Position numbers and translations under genes: made by a program. A stretch of DNA of 64,000 bases. Origin: Pyronema omphalodes. Its lineage: Eukaryota; Ascomycota; Pezizomycetes; Pezizales; Pyronemataceae. Below are positions 54,992 to 64,000 of this stretch, piece by piece (position 1 is the stretch's first letter; each line of letters starts with the position of its first letter). The DNA lies in NCBI GenBank assembly GCA_024516155.1, contig JAJJXM010000004.1, forward strand, positions 930,001 to 994,000, in the 5' to 3' direction. Under the pieces are notes generated by a model, which did not search any database, was not told the origin of the DNA, and saw only the letters and a list, made by a program, of their open reading frames with translations.

Positions 54992-56812
54992 ATGGCTCCC
55001 ATGAAGCCTCCCCCCCCTCCGCGCTTCGGCCTCACCTCCGATATGCGCATGTTCGGTGGCAGCAACTCATCCCGAGTCTCCACGCCTGCCCCCGCCGCCG
55101 AAGACGACGTGTTTGGGTCCTCCGCACCCGGCACCCCAACGCGTCCCAGTAAAGACGCCCCCTCCGCAGCCCCAGGATCAGGTTGGTCCTCGGGGAGCTC
55201 CTTTTCTTCGTGCCCCAGCACCGTGAAGAAACGCGCACACGTTGCGGCCTTCGGGTCGCTCGTGCAAAGCGAACTCCGTTCCGCCCCCGCGGTAGGTTCC
55301 CAGGCCTCCCCCCAAGTCAGCGTGTCCCTTATGGACAAGTTGGCGGAGCGCCTCGCCGCTGCGGAGGAACGTTTGAAGGCTCTGGAGGAGCAAATACGTC
55401 TCCAGGAAGCCCGCCCATGCTCGTGCCCGCAGGCAAACCTCGCGACGTCGACCCAGTCTACCGCCCTGCGCCAGCCCCACCCTGTTGGCACCCAACAGTC
55501 TGCTCAGGCAGAGAAATCCAGAACTTCCTCCGTTGTCGTAGGCATGCCCAAGGCTGCCCTCATACCATCCCTCCCCGCCCTCCCGCGTGCGTCCAAACTC
55601 ACCGCGGCCCAATCCTACGCCGCAAAGCTCCGCAGCAACCTCCCCGAGCTCCCCCCCCCGCCCCCCCCTCCGGCGTGGCAGATCGTTCCCTCACGCAAAC
55701 AGCTGAAGGCCCCCCAACGCCCTCCCAACTTCTCCGTCCCCGAAAAGAACCTCGCCGCTGAAGATCGCCGCATGATCTTCATCCGTCAGGAAGGCGCCCG
55801 CCCCTCGTCAAAACCAGACCAGGATTTCACCGCCGCCATCAACGTCTGCTTGCACCTCCGCGGTGCACCCCATTTCCACCGTGTAGCCCGAGTCTCCAGA
55901 AACTCGAAGGGAACGATCACAGCTACCACCAACCCGGGAGTGAGAGCGGACTCACTAATATCGTGCTACCGCAACGAAATCCTCAATGCCATCCGCGAGG
56001 TTGACCGCTTTGTGGTGGACGTTAAACCCATGGACAAATGGGTCAAGTTGAAAGTCCACGCCATCCCCCTCAATCGTTTTCTGGGTAGAGGAAGGAATGG
56101 CCTGCAAAAGCTCGAGCTTGAGTTGCAAGCCAACCACGACCAGCTCGAGGTCATCCCAGGTGCTCGTTGGTTGGGCAGCAGACGAAGCATTCGCGAGCGC
56201 TTTGAACAGGGCGAGATTCAGTCGTCCTCAGCAGTTTTTTCGGTGAAGGGAACCCCCGCTGCGCAAATGCTCATCGCTCGGGGCGCCCTCCTAGGATCCT
56301 CTCGTTACCGTGTCGAGCTCTTCAACCACAACGGCCCTGACAGTCAGTGCTCGGGCTGTCTTAAGTGGGGACACATTCGGGAGAAATGTCAAACCCCCAA
56401 GCTCTTCCGTTGCCGATTCTGTGGTCAGCACCACGCTTCGGAGGAACACAAGTGCAGCATGATAGGATGCTCCACCTCCAAGGGACTCCCGTGCCAGCAT
56501 TCGAAGGAGTCTGCTCGTTGCGTCAATTGCAAAGGCAATCACTACGCCAATGCTCGCAACTGTCCATCCCGCCTTGAAGCCTTCGCCCTGGCCCGTCAGC
56601 GTCGCCAGATGTCTTCCTCCTCCGATCAAGCCTCCCCTACAGCGGAAGCCTCGCAACCAGAAGCAGACCCCTCCTCTTCCGCCTCCAGCGATCCAAACGA
56701 ACCCTCAACCACGGAGACCACATCAGCCCTCTCCACCCCCCGTCCTGCAGCCACGGCGTCTGACCCAGACGCTATGGTCGATGCCGATGTGCCGGATAAC
56801 ACTCAATGCTGA
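54992..56812 (+). CDS. LINE ORF1 protein (nucleic-acid-binding, CCHC zinc knuckles)
   Basis: 606 residues, intact. Start MAPMKPPPPPRFG. Pro/Ser/Ala-rich N-terminus with a short coiled coil near residues 110-135 (LAERLAAAEERLKALEEQIR), a poly-Pro stretch followed by AWQIVPSRKQ, then a folded middle (NVCLHLRGAPHFHRVARVSR, then the VDVKPMDKWVKLKVHAIPLN region). Zinc knuckles lie near 452-520: CSGCLKWGHIREKC, CRFCGQHHASEEHKC and CVNCKGNHYANARNC. In this class of LINE the protein coats the RNA and may help targeting. The stop codon overlaps the ORF2 start in ATGCTGA. Confidence 0.88.
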   Translation: MAPMKPPPPPRFGLTSDMRMFGGSNSSRVSTPAPAAEDDVFGSSAPGTPTRPSKDAPSAAPGSGWSSGSSFSSCPSTVKKRAHVAAFGSLVQSELRSAPAVGSQASPQVSVSLMDKLAERLAAAEERLKALEEQIRLQEARPCSCPQANLATSTQSTALRQPHPVGTQQSAQAEKSRTSSVVVGMPKAALIPSLPALPRASKLTAAQSYAAKLRSNLPELPPPPPPPAWQIVPSRKQLKAPQRPPNFSVPEKNLAAEDRRMIFIRQEGARPSSKPDQDFTAAINVCLHLRGAPHFHRVARVSRNSKGTITATTNPGVRADSLISCYRNEILNAIREVDRFVVDVKPMDKWVKLKVHAIPLNRFLGRGRNGLQKLELELQANHDQLEVIPGARWLGSRRSIRERFEQGEIQSSSAVFSVKGTPAAQMLIARGALLGSSRYRVELFNHNGPDSQCSGCLKWGHIREKCQTPKLFRCRFCGQHHASEEHKCSMIGCSTSKGLPCQHSKESARCVNCKGNHYANARNCPSRLEAFALARQRRQMSSSSDQASPTAEASQPEADPSSSASSDPNEPSTTETTSALSTPRPAATASDPDAMVDADVPDNTQC

Positions 56813-58155
56813 AGTGCCTCACGGTACTTCAACTAAATTGCCGAAAGAGCGGTGAGGCTCTGACGGCGGTGATGGAGAGCGGTCTCGCTCTGGGGGCGGA
56901 TGTGGTGTTGGTTCAGGAGCCCCCGACCTTCCAAGGTTGGCGCCATCCAGCCTACGAGTTCCTCTGGGGAGGAAGGGTTCTGACGGGGAGACGGCGGGAT
57001 TCAGCGTGGCAGCTTCGTCCACGAGAGGACTTGGCTGCGCCCGGGGAAGGTGACCTCCAGGTGTTGGATGTCACATGCAGAGGTCATAAACAAGTACGTA
57101 TTGTAAATGTTTATGACGCTCCGCGGACTGATGATGGAGTGCGCCCTGCACGCAATGCGGACTGGCGCAGGATTATAGGACGGGACACTATTCTTGCTGG
57201 CGATTTCAACGCTCACAGCAGAAGGTGGAACCCCCTGTGCGAGAGGCCACTCCATCATCAGTTCTTGGAAGATCTGATGGACTCATTCGATCTCCGCTAT
57301 GTCGGTGATGGTAAGGAAACCCACACCCAAACGGGCCAGATCCGACATAGCGTTATCGACTTAGTCCTGACGACGATGGAGCTTGAAGCCCACGTAGTTG
57401 CGAAGCTCCTCGATGACCCGAATCACTCCACAACGTCCGATCATGAGGCGCTGATCTGGAAAGTGGACTCTGTGACGGTCCCAGAGGACTTCGACGCCCC
57501 AACTAGGGGATGGGCGGTTGGAGAATGGCTGGAGAGTGACGAAGGAGCGCAGAAAGCGGCGTTAGATTATCGCCATCGAAGCGAACGCAGACCGCTCCTA
57601 TCCGATCACTGCTCCGAGAACGATGTTGAAGAAGAGGTGGTTTGGGTACGTCAACAGTTAGTGGACATGCTGAACGCTCACGCTAGGAAGATTCGCATCA
57701 CCGCTCGGTCTAAGAAGTGGTGGCACCCCGATGTTAAAGCAGCACGCAGCGAGTACGGCCGGAAACGGAGGGCAGCCAAGCGCGGTCAATGTTCGATAGA
57801 GGAAGAACACCGCCTCCGCAACGCTTATCTCAGCACCCAACGTCGCCACAAACGAGAGTGTTGGGTTTCTTTCTTGGAGGGAGCCAACGGGGAGGCGGTA
57901 TGGAAAGTCCTTCGCGCAACCAAACCGCGAAATGCTGCGGTGGTTGGATCTCTTGAGGATGAACACGGCAACCAGGCTGACGAGGAGGATGCCAAACGTC
58001 GAATGCTTGCAGACGTTTCTTTCCCCCCCCCCGAACCCATACCCCGGTCACAGTGGCAACGAAGGTCCCCCAGGACGCGGATTCCTCCGAGTGACCCAAG
58101 AACTGGTCTCCGATTCGATCCACGGTCAGAGCAACTCCAAGGCTCCGGGTGGTGA
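56806..58155 (+). CDS. LINE ORF2, first part: apurinic-type endonuclease
   Basis: The frame opens at ATG 56806, overlapping the ORF1 stop by 7 nt. Endonuclease motifs in order: LQLNCRKS (the Asn of the first motif), VLVQEPP (catalytic Glu), AGDFNAHSRRWNP near residue 134, VIDLVLT and TSDHEALIW near 212. These are the nicking enzyme used for target-primed reverse transcription. The true ORF2 leaves this frame in a run of ten C at 58023-58032; residues after that in this frame are out of register. Loss or gain of one C separates this part from the polymerase. Confidence 0.85.
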   Translation: MLKCLTVLQLNCRKSGEALTAVMESGLALGADVVLVQEPPTFQGWRHPAYEFLWGGRVLTGRRRDSAWQLRPREDLAAPGEGDLQVLDVTCRGHKQVRIVNVYDAPRTDDGVRPARNADWRRIIGRDTILAGDFNAHSRRWNPLCERPLHHQFLEDLMDSFDLRYVGDGKETHTQTGQIRHSVIDLVLTTMELEAHVVAKLLDDPNHSTTSDHEALIWKVDSVTVPEDFDAPTRGWAVGEWLESDEGAQKAALDYRHRSERRPLLSDHCSENDVEEEVVWVRQQLVDMLNAHARKIRITARSKKWWHPDVKAARSEYGRKRRAAKRGQCSIEEEHRLRNAYLSTQRRHKRECWVSFLEGANGEAVWKVLRATKPRNAAVVGSLEDEHGNQADEEDAKRRMLADVSFPPPEPIPRSQWQRRSPRTRIPPSDPRTGLRFDPRSEQLQGSGW

Positions 58156-60583
58156 CGGGTTAGGAGTACCTATTATCAAGGCGCTCATGCGATGGGACCC
58201 TGAACGGGTGACTTCCATCGTCTATCACTGCGTGCGGCTAGGATTCCACCCAACCGACTGGAAAACTGCCAAAGGAGTCTGTATCCCCAAACCGGGAAAG
58301 ACTTCCTACCGCAAAGCGAAGAGTTTCCGTATCATATCTCTCTTAAGCTGTCTGGGAAAGTTAGTAGAAAAGGTCGTCGCCACCCTCATCGCGGAGGAGG
58401 CCGAGAGGCTGCACGCTTTTCACGCTGGGCAATTTGGTGGGAGAAGAGGTCGCTCCGCCGTCGACGCCGCAGCAGTCTTAATTGAGGCAGTTGAATTCGC
58501 TTGGGAAAAGCAGAAACTCGCGGGCGCTCTAATGATGGATGTTAAAGGGGCCTTTCCCACTGTCAATCGAGACTGCCTTATGCGGAAAATGCGGCGAGCA
58601 GGCATGGATGAATGCTACGTGCGGTGGGTATCTTCGTTTATGAGTGATCGAAGAGTCGAGATATCACTAGGCGGCGATTCAGGTACACCCATCGAGACGA
58701 ACACCGGACTCCCCCAAGGATCCCCCGTGTCCCCAGTCCTGTTCTTGATCTATATAGCCGATCTCGCTGATCATGTCGAATCAAGAGTCCCCGACGTAAC
58801 AGGCCTGTCGTTTGTCGATGATGTAACCTGGATCGTGACCGGTGATTCTGCTAGAGAGGTCTCCGATAAGCTTGAACGGTGCGCAAACGCTTGCTCGTGG
58901 TGGGCCTCCACCAACGCGGTGGTGTTTGAAACAGAAAAGACGGAAGCCATGCTTTTTTCTCGACGGAGGGGAGAGGCTAACCCTGACGAGGTCACAGTCT
59001 CGGTAGGTCCTCACCAGATCCCGTTCGCCTCGTCAGCCATCCGTTGGCTCGGCTTTTGGCTCGATCCAAAGCTCACTCTTAACCACCATCACCAAAAGTG
59101 GTTGACCAAAGCCAGGCAACAGCATGCTCGTCTGGCAAGGCTTTGTCGTGCTCAGGGACTCCCCCCGGGGAGCACTGCTAATCTGCAGAAGGCGGTAGTC
59201 CAGTCGGTGGCTATGTATGGCGCTGAGATTAACGCAGTCCGGCGCCTAAAAGGCCAGAGCTCGGGACGCACTGCTCGGCTGCAACTGCTCCTCAATAAGC
59301 AAGCACGAGCGGTCACGGGGTGCTTCAAAACGACCCCACTCGGCTTCTTGATGGCTGAAAGTGCCGTACGCCCAGCGGAAGCGCTCATCAAAGGCCGAGA
59401 AGCAAAATTTCGGTCACGCCTTCTCACTCGCCCCCGCCCCGCCCCCCCCTCGACCGGCACTCAACCGTCCCCGACCGCTGCGGCTATCACTCGGCTGCTT
59501 AAGCGCACGGAAAAAGCCTGTGGATTCGAAGCAGTCGAAAATGTCACAGTCCCCGACCGCTTTCGTCGCTTCCCTGTGGTGATCGCACCCAGGGCTGAAG
59601 CTGAAACCTTCGCCCGGAATTGGAGAAACCTCACGTCCACGACATGCATCTGGACAGATGGCTCTCGGATGGAGGGACATACGGGAGCGGGAGTAGTCCG
59701 CTACATCAACGGAGCCTTTCGTTCCTCCCAGCACTACTTGGGTCGTCATACGGAGGTGTTTGACGCTGAGCTCTACGCCATCTGGCGAGGGCTCAAGGAG
59801 TTCCATTCCAATCACTTCTGGGATCCCAACTCGAATACCAAAGCGATCGTTTTTTCGGACGCCCAGGCTGCTCTCAAGCGTCTGGAATCTGACACCCCCG
59901 GTCCCGGCCAAGAGCTCGCCAAACTTATCTCCCGCGAAGCCTACTACCTCCTCTTTGACTCCGGTATCGACGTGGAATTCCATTGGATCCCGGGCCACAG
60001 CGATATCCCCGAAAACGAGGAAGCGGATCGAGTAGCTAAAGAAGCGTCGAAGCATCGCTGCGACTCCCGTATGCTCAAACGGTGTGACGACCCAGTGTGT
60101 GCTGTTCCGGCGTGGGCTTCCCTGGCGCACCTCAACCGGATCGCAACGGAAACGACATCGACTATCACTCGTCGCTGGATTAAGCAACAAACAGCGACCA
60201 GCCGTTCCTTCCGCCCCCGCCAAAAATGGGGACTCCGCCCTGAATTGGTCTCCCTCCCCAAACGCCGAGCAGCTGTGTTCCTCCAGCTTGCTTCAGGCCA
60301 CGCCCTCATCGGCACCCATCTGGTGCGCGTTAAGAAAAAAGAGTCGGACCGGTGCTGGTGGTGCCAGTCGGAAAAAAGACAAACCAGAGGCCATTTGTTT
60401 GGAGAATGCCCCCGCTGGCGAAAGGAGTTCAAGACGTTGAAAGAGGAGGTTGAGAGAATACGGGGACGGAGGGGAAGGCCGAGAGGAAGGCTTAAGGTGG
60501 TGGATTTATTTAGGGACGATCGACTCACGAAAGCGATCTTGGAATTTTTGTCTGCAACGGAGATAGGCAGAAGATACGTATAG
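57932..60583 (+). CDS. LINE ORF2, second part: reverse transcriptase, RNase H, C-terminal zinc motif
   Basis: This frame is continuous with ORF2 from about 58023 on. The codons 57932-58022 overlap the first part and are probably not used. Reverse transcriptase: SKAPGGDGLGVPIIK, FRIISLLSCLGKLVEKVV, DVKGAFPTVNR (Asp), GLPQGSPVSPVLFLIY, and FVDD in place of the more common YADD (near 58813). RNase H: WTDGSRMEGHTGAG, FDAELYAIWRGL, VFSDAQAAL and WIPGHSDIPENEEADRVAK supply the D-E-D-D/H set. The end has CWWCQSEKRQTRGHLFGECP, a Cys-Cys-His-Cys motif typical of Tad1/I-type ORF2. No other break was seen. Confidence 0.88.
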   Translation: MLRWLDLLRMNTATRLTRRMPNVECLQTFLSPPPNPYPGHSGNEGPPGRGFLRVTQELVSDSIHGQSNSKAPGGDGLGVPIIKALMRWDPERVTSIVYHCVRLGFHPTDWKTAKGVCIPKPGKTSYRKAKSFRIISLLSCLGKLVEKVVATLIAEEAERLHAFHAGQFGGRRGRSAVDAAAVLIEAVEFAWEKQKLAGALMMDVKGAFPTVNRDCLMRKMRRAGMDECYVRWVSSFMSDRRVEISLGGDSGTPIETNTGLPQGSPVSPVLFLIYIADLADHVESRVPDVTGLSFVDDVTWIVTGDSAREVSDKLERCANACSWWASTNAVVFETEKTEAMLFSRRRGEANPDEVTVSVGPHQIPFASSAIRWLGFWLDPKLTLNHHHQKWLTKARQQHARLARLCRAQGLPPGSTANLQKAVVQSVAMYGAEINAVRRLKGQSSGRTARLQLLLNKQARAVTGCFKTTPLGFLMAESAVRPAEALIKGREAKFRSRLLTRPRPAPPSTGTQPSPTAAAITRLLKRTEKACGFEAVENVTVPDRFRRFPVVIAPRAEAETFARNWRNLTSTTCIWTDGSRMEGHTGAGVVRYINGAFRSSQHYLGRHTEVFDAELYAIWRGLKEFHSNHFWDPNSNTKAIVFSDAQAALKRLESDTPGPGQELAKLISREAYYLLFDSGIDVEFHWIPGHSDIPENEEADRVAKEASKHRCDSRMLKRCDDPVCAVPAWASLAHLNRIATETTSTITRRWIKQQTATSRSFRPRQKWGLRPELVSLPKRRAAVFLQLASGHALIGTHLVRVKKKESDRCWWCQSEKRQTRGHLFGECPRWRKEFKTLKEEVERIRGRRGRPRGRLKVVDLFRDDRLTKAILEFLSATEIGRRYV

Positions 60584-60918
60584 GCATGGGCAGAAGGGCC
60601 AGGTGCTTGGAGGGCGAATTGTAAATTTTTTCATTACTTTTCTTTTGATTTTCACGATTTTTTCTTTTTAGTTATAAGAGGGGAAGGTGTGAGCGATACG
60701 GGGGACTGTCAGGTTCCGGCTGGGGTTTAGGATTTTTTGTTTCTTTTTGGGTGTTTCTTTATTTACTTATCTTTTCGGGGACGTCACGGGGTGCAGGAGA
60801 TTGGGGAGCCTCTTTAGGTGGTCTCGGCCACGAGGACAGGAAAAACGGATTTAGTTTCCCGCATAGGCCTTAAAGGCCTCGAACGGTGTATGATTAAAAT
60901 CAAATCAAAAAAAATCAA
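60584..60918 (+). other. LINE 3' UTR
   Basis: T-rich then G-rich sequence ending with AGGCCTTAAAGGCCTCGAAC and an A/TCAA tail. The AGGCCTTAAAGGCCT palindrome at the end is shared with the 52-bp scar at 19124. Confidence 0.75.
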
Positions 60919-61167
60919 GACGGATTAACATGTGGGGCTTCTGCGCTAATCAAGCTTAAGAACATAGTCTTTACTGGTGAAATACTGGGGGAGTGAAACT
61001 TTCCACCCGAGACGTCTTTGCTCGACTGGTACTTTAGTGTGGTCATTCTAATGAGGAAACCTCCAGCATTCAACTGATTCACATGTCACTATATGCGTAC
61101 TGGCTAGGCCTCTACCAGAGGTTCGAAATATTTACTCCTTCATTACGCACTAAGCAGAAAAAATGTA

Positions 61168-62250
61168 ATGTCACTCAATTTCTTGCAAAGAAAATCCGTT
61201 CCCACTTGCATCGCGAAGTATTTCAAGTGCTTACCTCTGCATGAGCCGTGTGATTTGTTCAATATCTCTTTGCGTTACGGATATCCATCTGTCACGGAAG
61301 GCCTGCCTGTGCTTTCTCCGGATTTATCTTTCGGCTTGCACCTTGCTGTTTATTTCGGCTCGGAAATGTCTTAGTAGTATTTCCTACAGCAGGCAAGTGT
61401 TAATAAAAACCTTTTCATGTTTTGCCGGAGAGAAGCATTAATATTCATACCGCTAGCTATGGATATGAGGACTTGATGAGTTTACTGCTGAACAAGAGGA
61501 ATGCTTATTTAACAGCGATGGACGACAAACCCCAAAATGCATTAAGACTAGCTGCTATGGGGGTTCACGAGGGAATAGTACGTCTACTTGTTTGAGAGGA
61601 TGAAGTCAAAGTCAACAACAAGGACTTCCATGACAATACTACACATCCGCGGGAAATTCGGAGGGCCCATGAGTGCAACTTGGCAGGTGATTTTACCGAG
61701 CTTTGTCGCCTACAAGTGTCTATAGTACCTATTTTACTCGGCGAATCGCTTGTCTTACAATTAAAGGATTTTGTCACGTCAAATAAGCGCAGGATATAAC
61801 GGCACACTATGCATCGATAGTTAATTTTCTATGCTTTGCTGCTTTACTGGCGCCCTTGCTACAAGTGGGAATACCACTTTGTGAGTTCTGGGTTCAAGGA
61901 GTTTTTTTTTGGCACGCTTTGTCAGATATTATTGTTGAAGGTTTTCTCTGAAGTTTTCACCGGCACACTTTTAGCAATTGAGATTGTAGGTTTCTGGTCA
62001 CGGGCTACGGTGCAGATATGTCCGGTATATGATTTTGGAAAACAAGTGTGAAAGCCCTACTTGCAGATGGAAGTAGATGGAGCCAGTTGCTGAGGATAGA
62101 CGTGTGTCAATTCTTCCTGCGAAAAATACGTCTCAGGCATGGCCATACTCGCGGCAGAAAGCTACAGTAACCGGAATTCCTGTTGGTGCTGTGGTAAGTA
62201 AGTACCCCGACAAAATAGTACAGATCAAAGTGAAAAAGAGGAACGAAAAA
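61168..62250 (+). pseudogene. Decayed ankyrin-repeat gene
   Basis: The plus strand at about 61446-61640 reads IHTASYGYEDLMSLLLNK, then ALRLAAMGVHEGIVRLLV, a stop, then VKVNNKDFHDNTTH. This is the ankyrin pattern (A-x-x-G-x-x-x-x-V-x-x-LL, then D/N-x-x-x-x-T). Upstream GLHLAVYFGSEMS is another partial repeat in a different frame, and near 62060 KALLADGSR is seen. Several stops and frame changes make it a pseudogene. It lies next to a 5S gene, as does the related relic at 5780-6100. Confidence 0.6.
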
Positions 62251-62251
62251 A

Positions 62252-62368
62252 ACTACAGTATCCGGGATTCCCGTCTGGTCACCCACGACAGTACTAGCCA
62301 GACGATATCATGCTTAAATAGCGCAGAGCGGACGGGATGCGTTGTATTCATGATTCTATGACCGTAGC
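62252..62368 (-). rRNA. 5S ribosomal RNA gene (copy C)
   Basis: Same sequence as the other three 5S genes except for one substitution (TCTGGCTA in place of TCCGGCTA on the RNA strand). Closing helix, internal control region and T-run terminator (read on minus) are present. Confidence 0.85.
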
Positions 62369-63359
62369 TGATACTTTGAGTTTATAATGTGTTATATCCA
62401 TAATAATAACTCACATTATACTCGGTATTTTTTCGATATTCCAATGGAGTGCTGCCTTTTATGTATAGTTAGACGATCTGTGTGCTATTTTGTCACCTTT
62501 CCTTCTCTTGTGCTTAATCGACTTCTTACTGTCAGTGTCCATTCGCAATATCTCCTCTTCATTTCTTTCTGCATCGCCTGCTCTTCTCGCAATCCATAGA
62601 TTTGCCGTTTTTTATGTTCCTCAATCCCGTGGTCGCAAAAAAACTTGCGGTTGGTTTTCAAATGATGATGAATGCAGCCGATGATTACGATAATTAGCCC
62701 TTATTGTTCATACAAACAGCAGCCGACGACGAGGCGATTTTAGAGCTCCACAGGTCTTCAGAGAACATCTGCAAACGGCTTTGACAGTTATTTAAGATTA
62801 CCCGAAAGAGCTCAGCAGGTCAATAAAAGGCATAGTAATTAGGAAGAAAGAAGATTACTTATGAAATTGATGATCTCAACATCCGCCATCCGTCGTACCG
62901 TATATACATACGGTGAAAAACTTCATCCTAATAGGACTTTACTGGCCTGTGGAATACTCCGGTTAGTAGGTATGTATGTACTCAAACGCTTTGCTTTAGA
63001 AGCTCAAAGAGAGGGGAGATGGAAAGAATAGTGGTAGAGAGAGGCTTGGGAGTAACGAGTTCATGTGAGTCAAGCACCCTCGTTAATATCCAGAAAATCA
63101 CCCATACTGCTCAATCCGGAATTATGGCCGTTGTTCTTCTTCTTTCTTTGGTTTTTCGGTGCTTATGGATCTGGCGCTTTTCTCTTTCATTTCCTGCTAG
63201 ATTCTACCAGGGCCATGTCAGTATAAACCCCATTGAGAGTGAGGAGGGTTGAGTGAGGAGGGTTGAGTGAGGAGTGTTAATGACGGGGGGTTGAGAAGAG
63301 GCGAGCTGGGAGAGGAGAGTTGGGAGAGGAGAGTAGGGAGACAGCAGCCGAGAAGAGGC

Positions 63360-63605
63360 GAGTTATTAGGAGAAAGCAAGGGAAGTGGAGAAAGGGCAAA
63401 CAGGGCTCTAAATGTACGGACTAGAATCAAAACCGGCACTAAGAAAAAAGGTGGCAACATGCCCAAGATATAATGAACGCTCTGGGGCGAATCCCGGCGA
63501 GACCCCAAGGTAAAAGTCAGAGCCACCGAAATGTATGAAAACTGTAGCACACGTCATAACCTCAATGTTGTGAACGTTCAAGAAATTCAAATCATAAATA
63601 AACCT
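63360..63605 (+). mobile_element. LINE 3' UTR fragment inside segment copy C
   Basis: Counterpart of 22555-22790. It contains CGTCATAACCTC, TTGTGAACGTTC and CTCTGGGGCGAATCCCGGCG. Frames over it, such as minus 63218-63550, are not regarded as genes. Confidence 0.55.
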
Positions 63606-64000
63606 CAATGAGCCAGTGCATTTATCCTTCTCTCCTTGTTCTCCACCTGCGGAATTTCTGGATCCGTAATCCTATACGAATAAGGTACTTTGCTCAAGTG
63701 GCTCCACAGTATTGAGGCTGTTTATTCACCTAATTTCGATGTACTTTCTCATGAGCACCCAGTGAAGGTTTTCATCTCAAAGTGTCGGGTTTATGTAACA
63801 GCCAGAGAGCAACTTTTTCGTTGGCTCTCTCATCTCCGTAATGAAGTAGAATATTGTTATTATGGGAGCCACATTAAGCTATCCAATACCCCATATTAGC
63901 TCTCGCCATGTCATCCTACATCTCTCTTCGAGGGTGTATGCACAGCTAGAAACTAGGTGATTTACTAGGGTTGAATACAGTACTGTCTTTAACCCTCTTG

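Larger units (their letters stand above)
54868..60933 (+). mobile_element. Full-length Tad1-like LINE with 15-bp target-site duplications
   Basis: GACGGATTAACATGT occurs at 54868-54882 and 60919-60933 and brackets 6036 bp. Order: short 5' UTR (about 109 bp), ORF1 with zinc knuckles, ORF2 with apurinic-type endonuclease, reverse transcriptase, RNase H and a C-terminal zinc motif, then a 335-bp 3' UTR ending ATTAAAATCAAATCAAAAAA. The presence of RNase H and the domain order fit the Tad1/I group. The element is much more G+C-rich than its surroundings, and its duplications are perfect, so the insertion is young. I see no sign of heavy C-to-T (RIP) decay. Confidence 0.9.
62252..64000 (-). repeat. 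Copy C of the 5S-bearing segment family, inverted and cut by the window end
   Basis: Position 64000 corresponds to 22131 and 62252 to 23864, read in the opposite direction, with near identity by eye. Differences include fewer minisatellite units and a short insertion near 62982-62998. From copy B one expects an acidic-protein gene roughly 0.6-1.3 kb beyond the window end. Confidence 0.8.

Noticed and set aside
59414..60528. Minus-strand frames of 194-269 codons
   Set aside because: Antisense shadows of the LINE RNase H region, which has all catalytic motifs on the plus strand.

Overview
The window reads as nuclear DNA of a filamentous ascomycete (Pezizomycotina). Genes are spaced, introns are mostly 48-120 bp with GT...AG ends and CTAAC/CTAAT-like branch sites, and the conserved genes are fungal: RFC3, ALG7, gamma-tubulin, an acrB-like gene, RVS167, OST3/6 and an endonuclease III. 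5S rRNA genes are dispersed, and there is a Tad1-like LINE plus hAT and Mutator-like remnants. I cannot name the genus. All exon limits were worked out by eye from splice signals, reading phase and family conservation.

Layout. 0-14.5 kb is the main gene block: the C-terminal end of a GT2 glycosyltransferase, a four-exon GH26 glycosidase with a probable GPI tail, a 5S gene, an unknown membrane protein, RFC3 convergent with ALG7, and gamma-tubulin divergent from ALG7. 15-24 kb holds two diverged copies (A and B) of a segment that carries a gene for an unknown acidic protein on one strand and, about 1.2-2.8 kb away, a 5S rRNA gene on the other. hAT fragments, a Mutator-like deletion derivative and LINE 3' ends are inserted in or next to them. 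24.8-26.9 kb is a decayed satellite and very regular micro- and minisatellites. 27-29.8 kb is the acrB-like gene.

31-43.9 kb is a gene-poor stretch rich in short tandem repeats. In it I recognise only a hAT remnant and a LINE-related element that codes for one ORF1-like protein. 44-54.2 kb is a second gene block: RVS167, OST3/6, a repeat-built coiled-coil protein and an endonuclease III homologue. 54.9-60.9 kb is a complete 6-kb LINE between 15-bp target-site duplications; its ORF2 is split by one base in a run of ten C. 61.2-64 kb contains a decayed ankyrin-repeat gene, a fourth 5S gene and an inverted, nearly identical copy (C) of 22.1-23.9 kb that runs off the end of the window.

The housekeeping genes cover DNA replication and repair (RFC3, endonuclease III), N-glycosylation (ALG7, OST3/6), microtubule nucleation (gamma-tubulin) and endocytosis/actin (RVS167). 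They are ordinary and look intact. The unusual content is the 5S-bearing segment family with its uncharacterised acidic-protein gene, the ORF1-only LINE relative, and a set of very short LINE insertions that still have target-site duplications.
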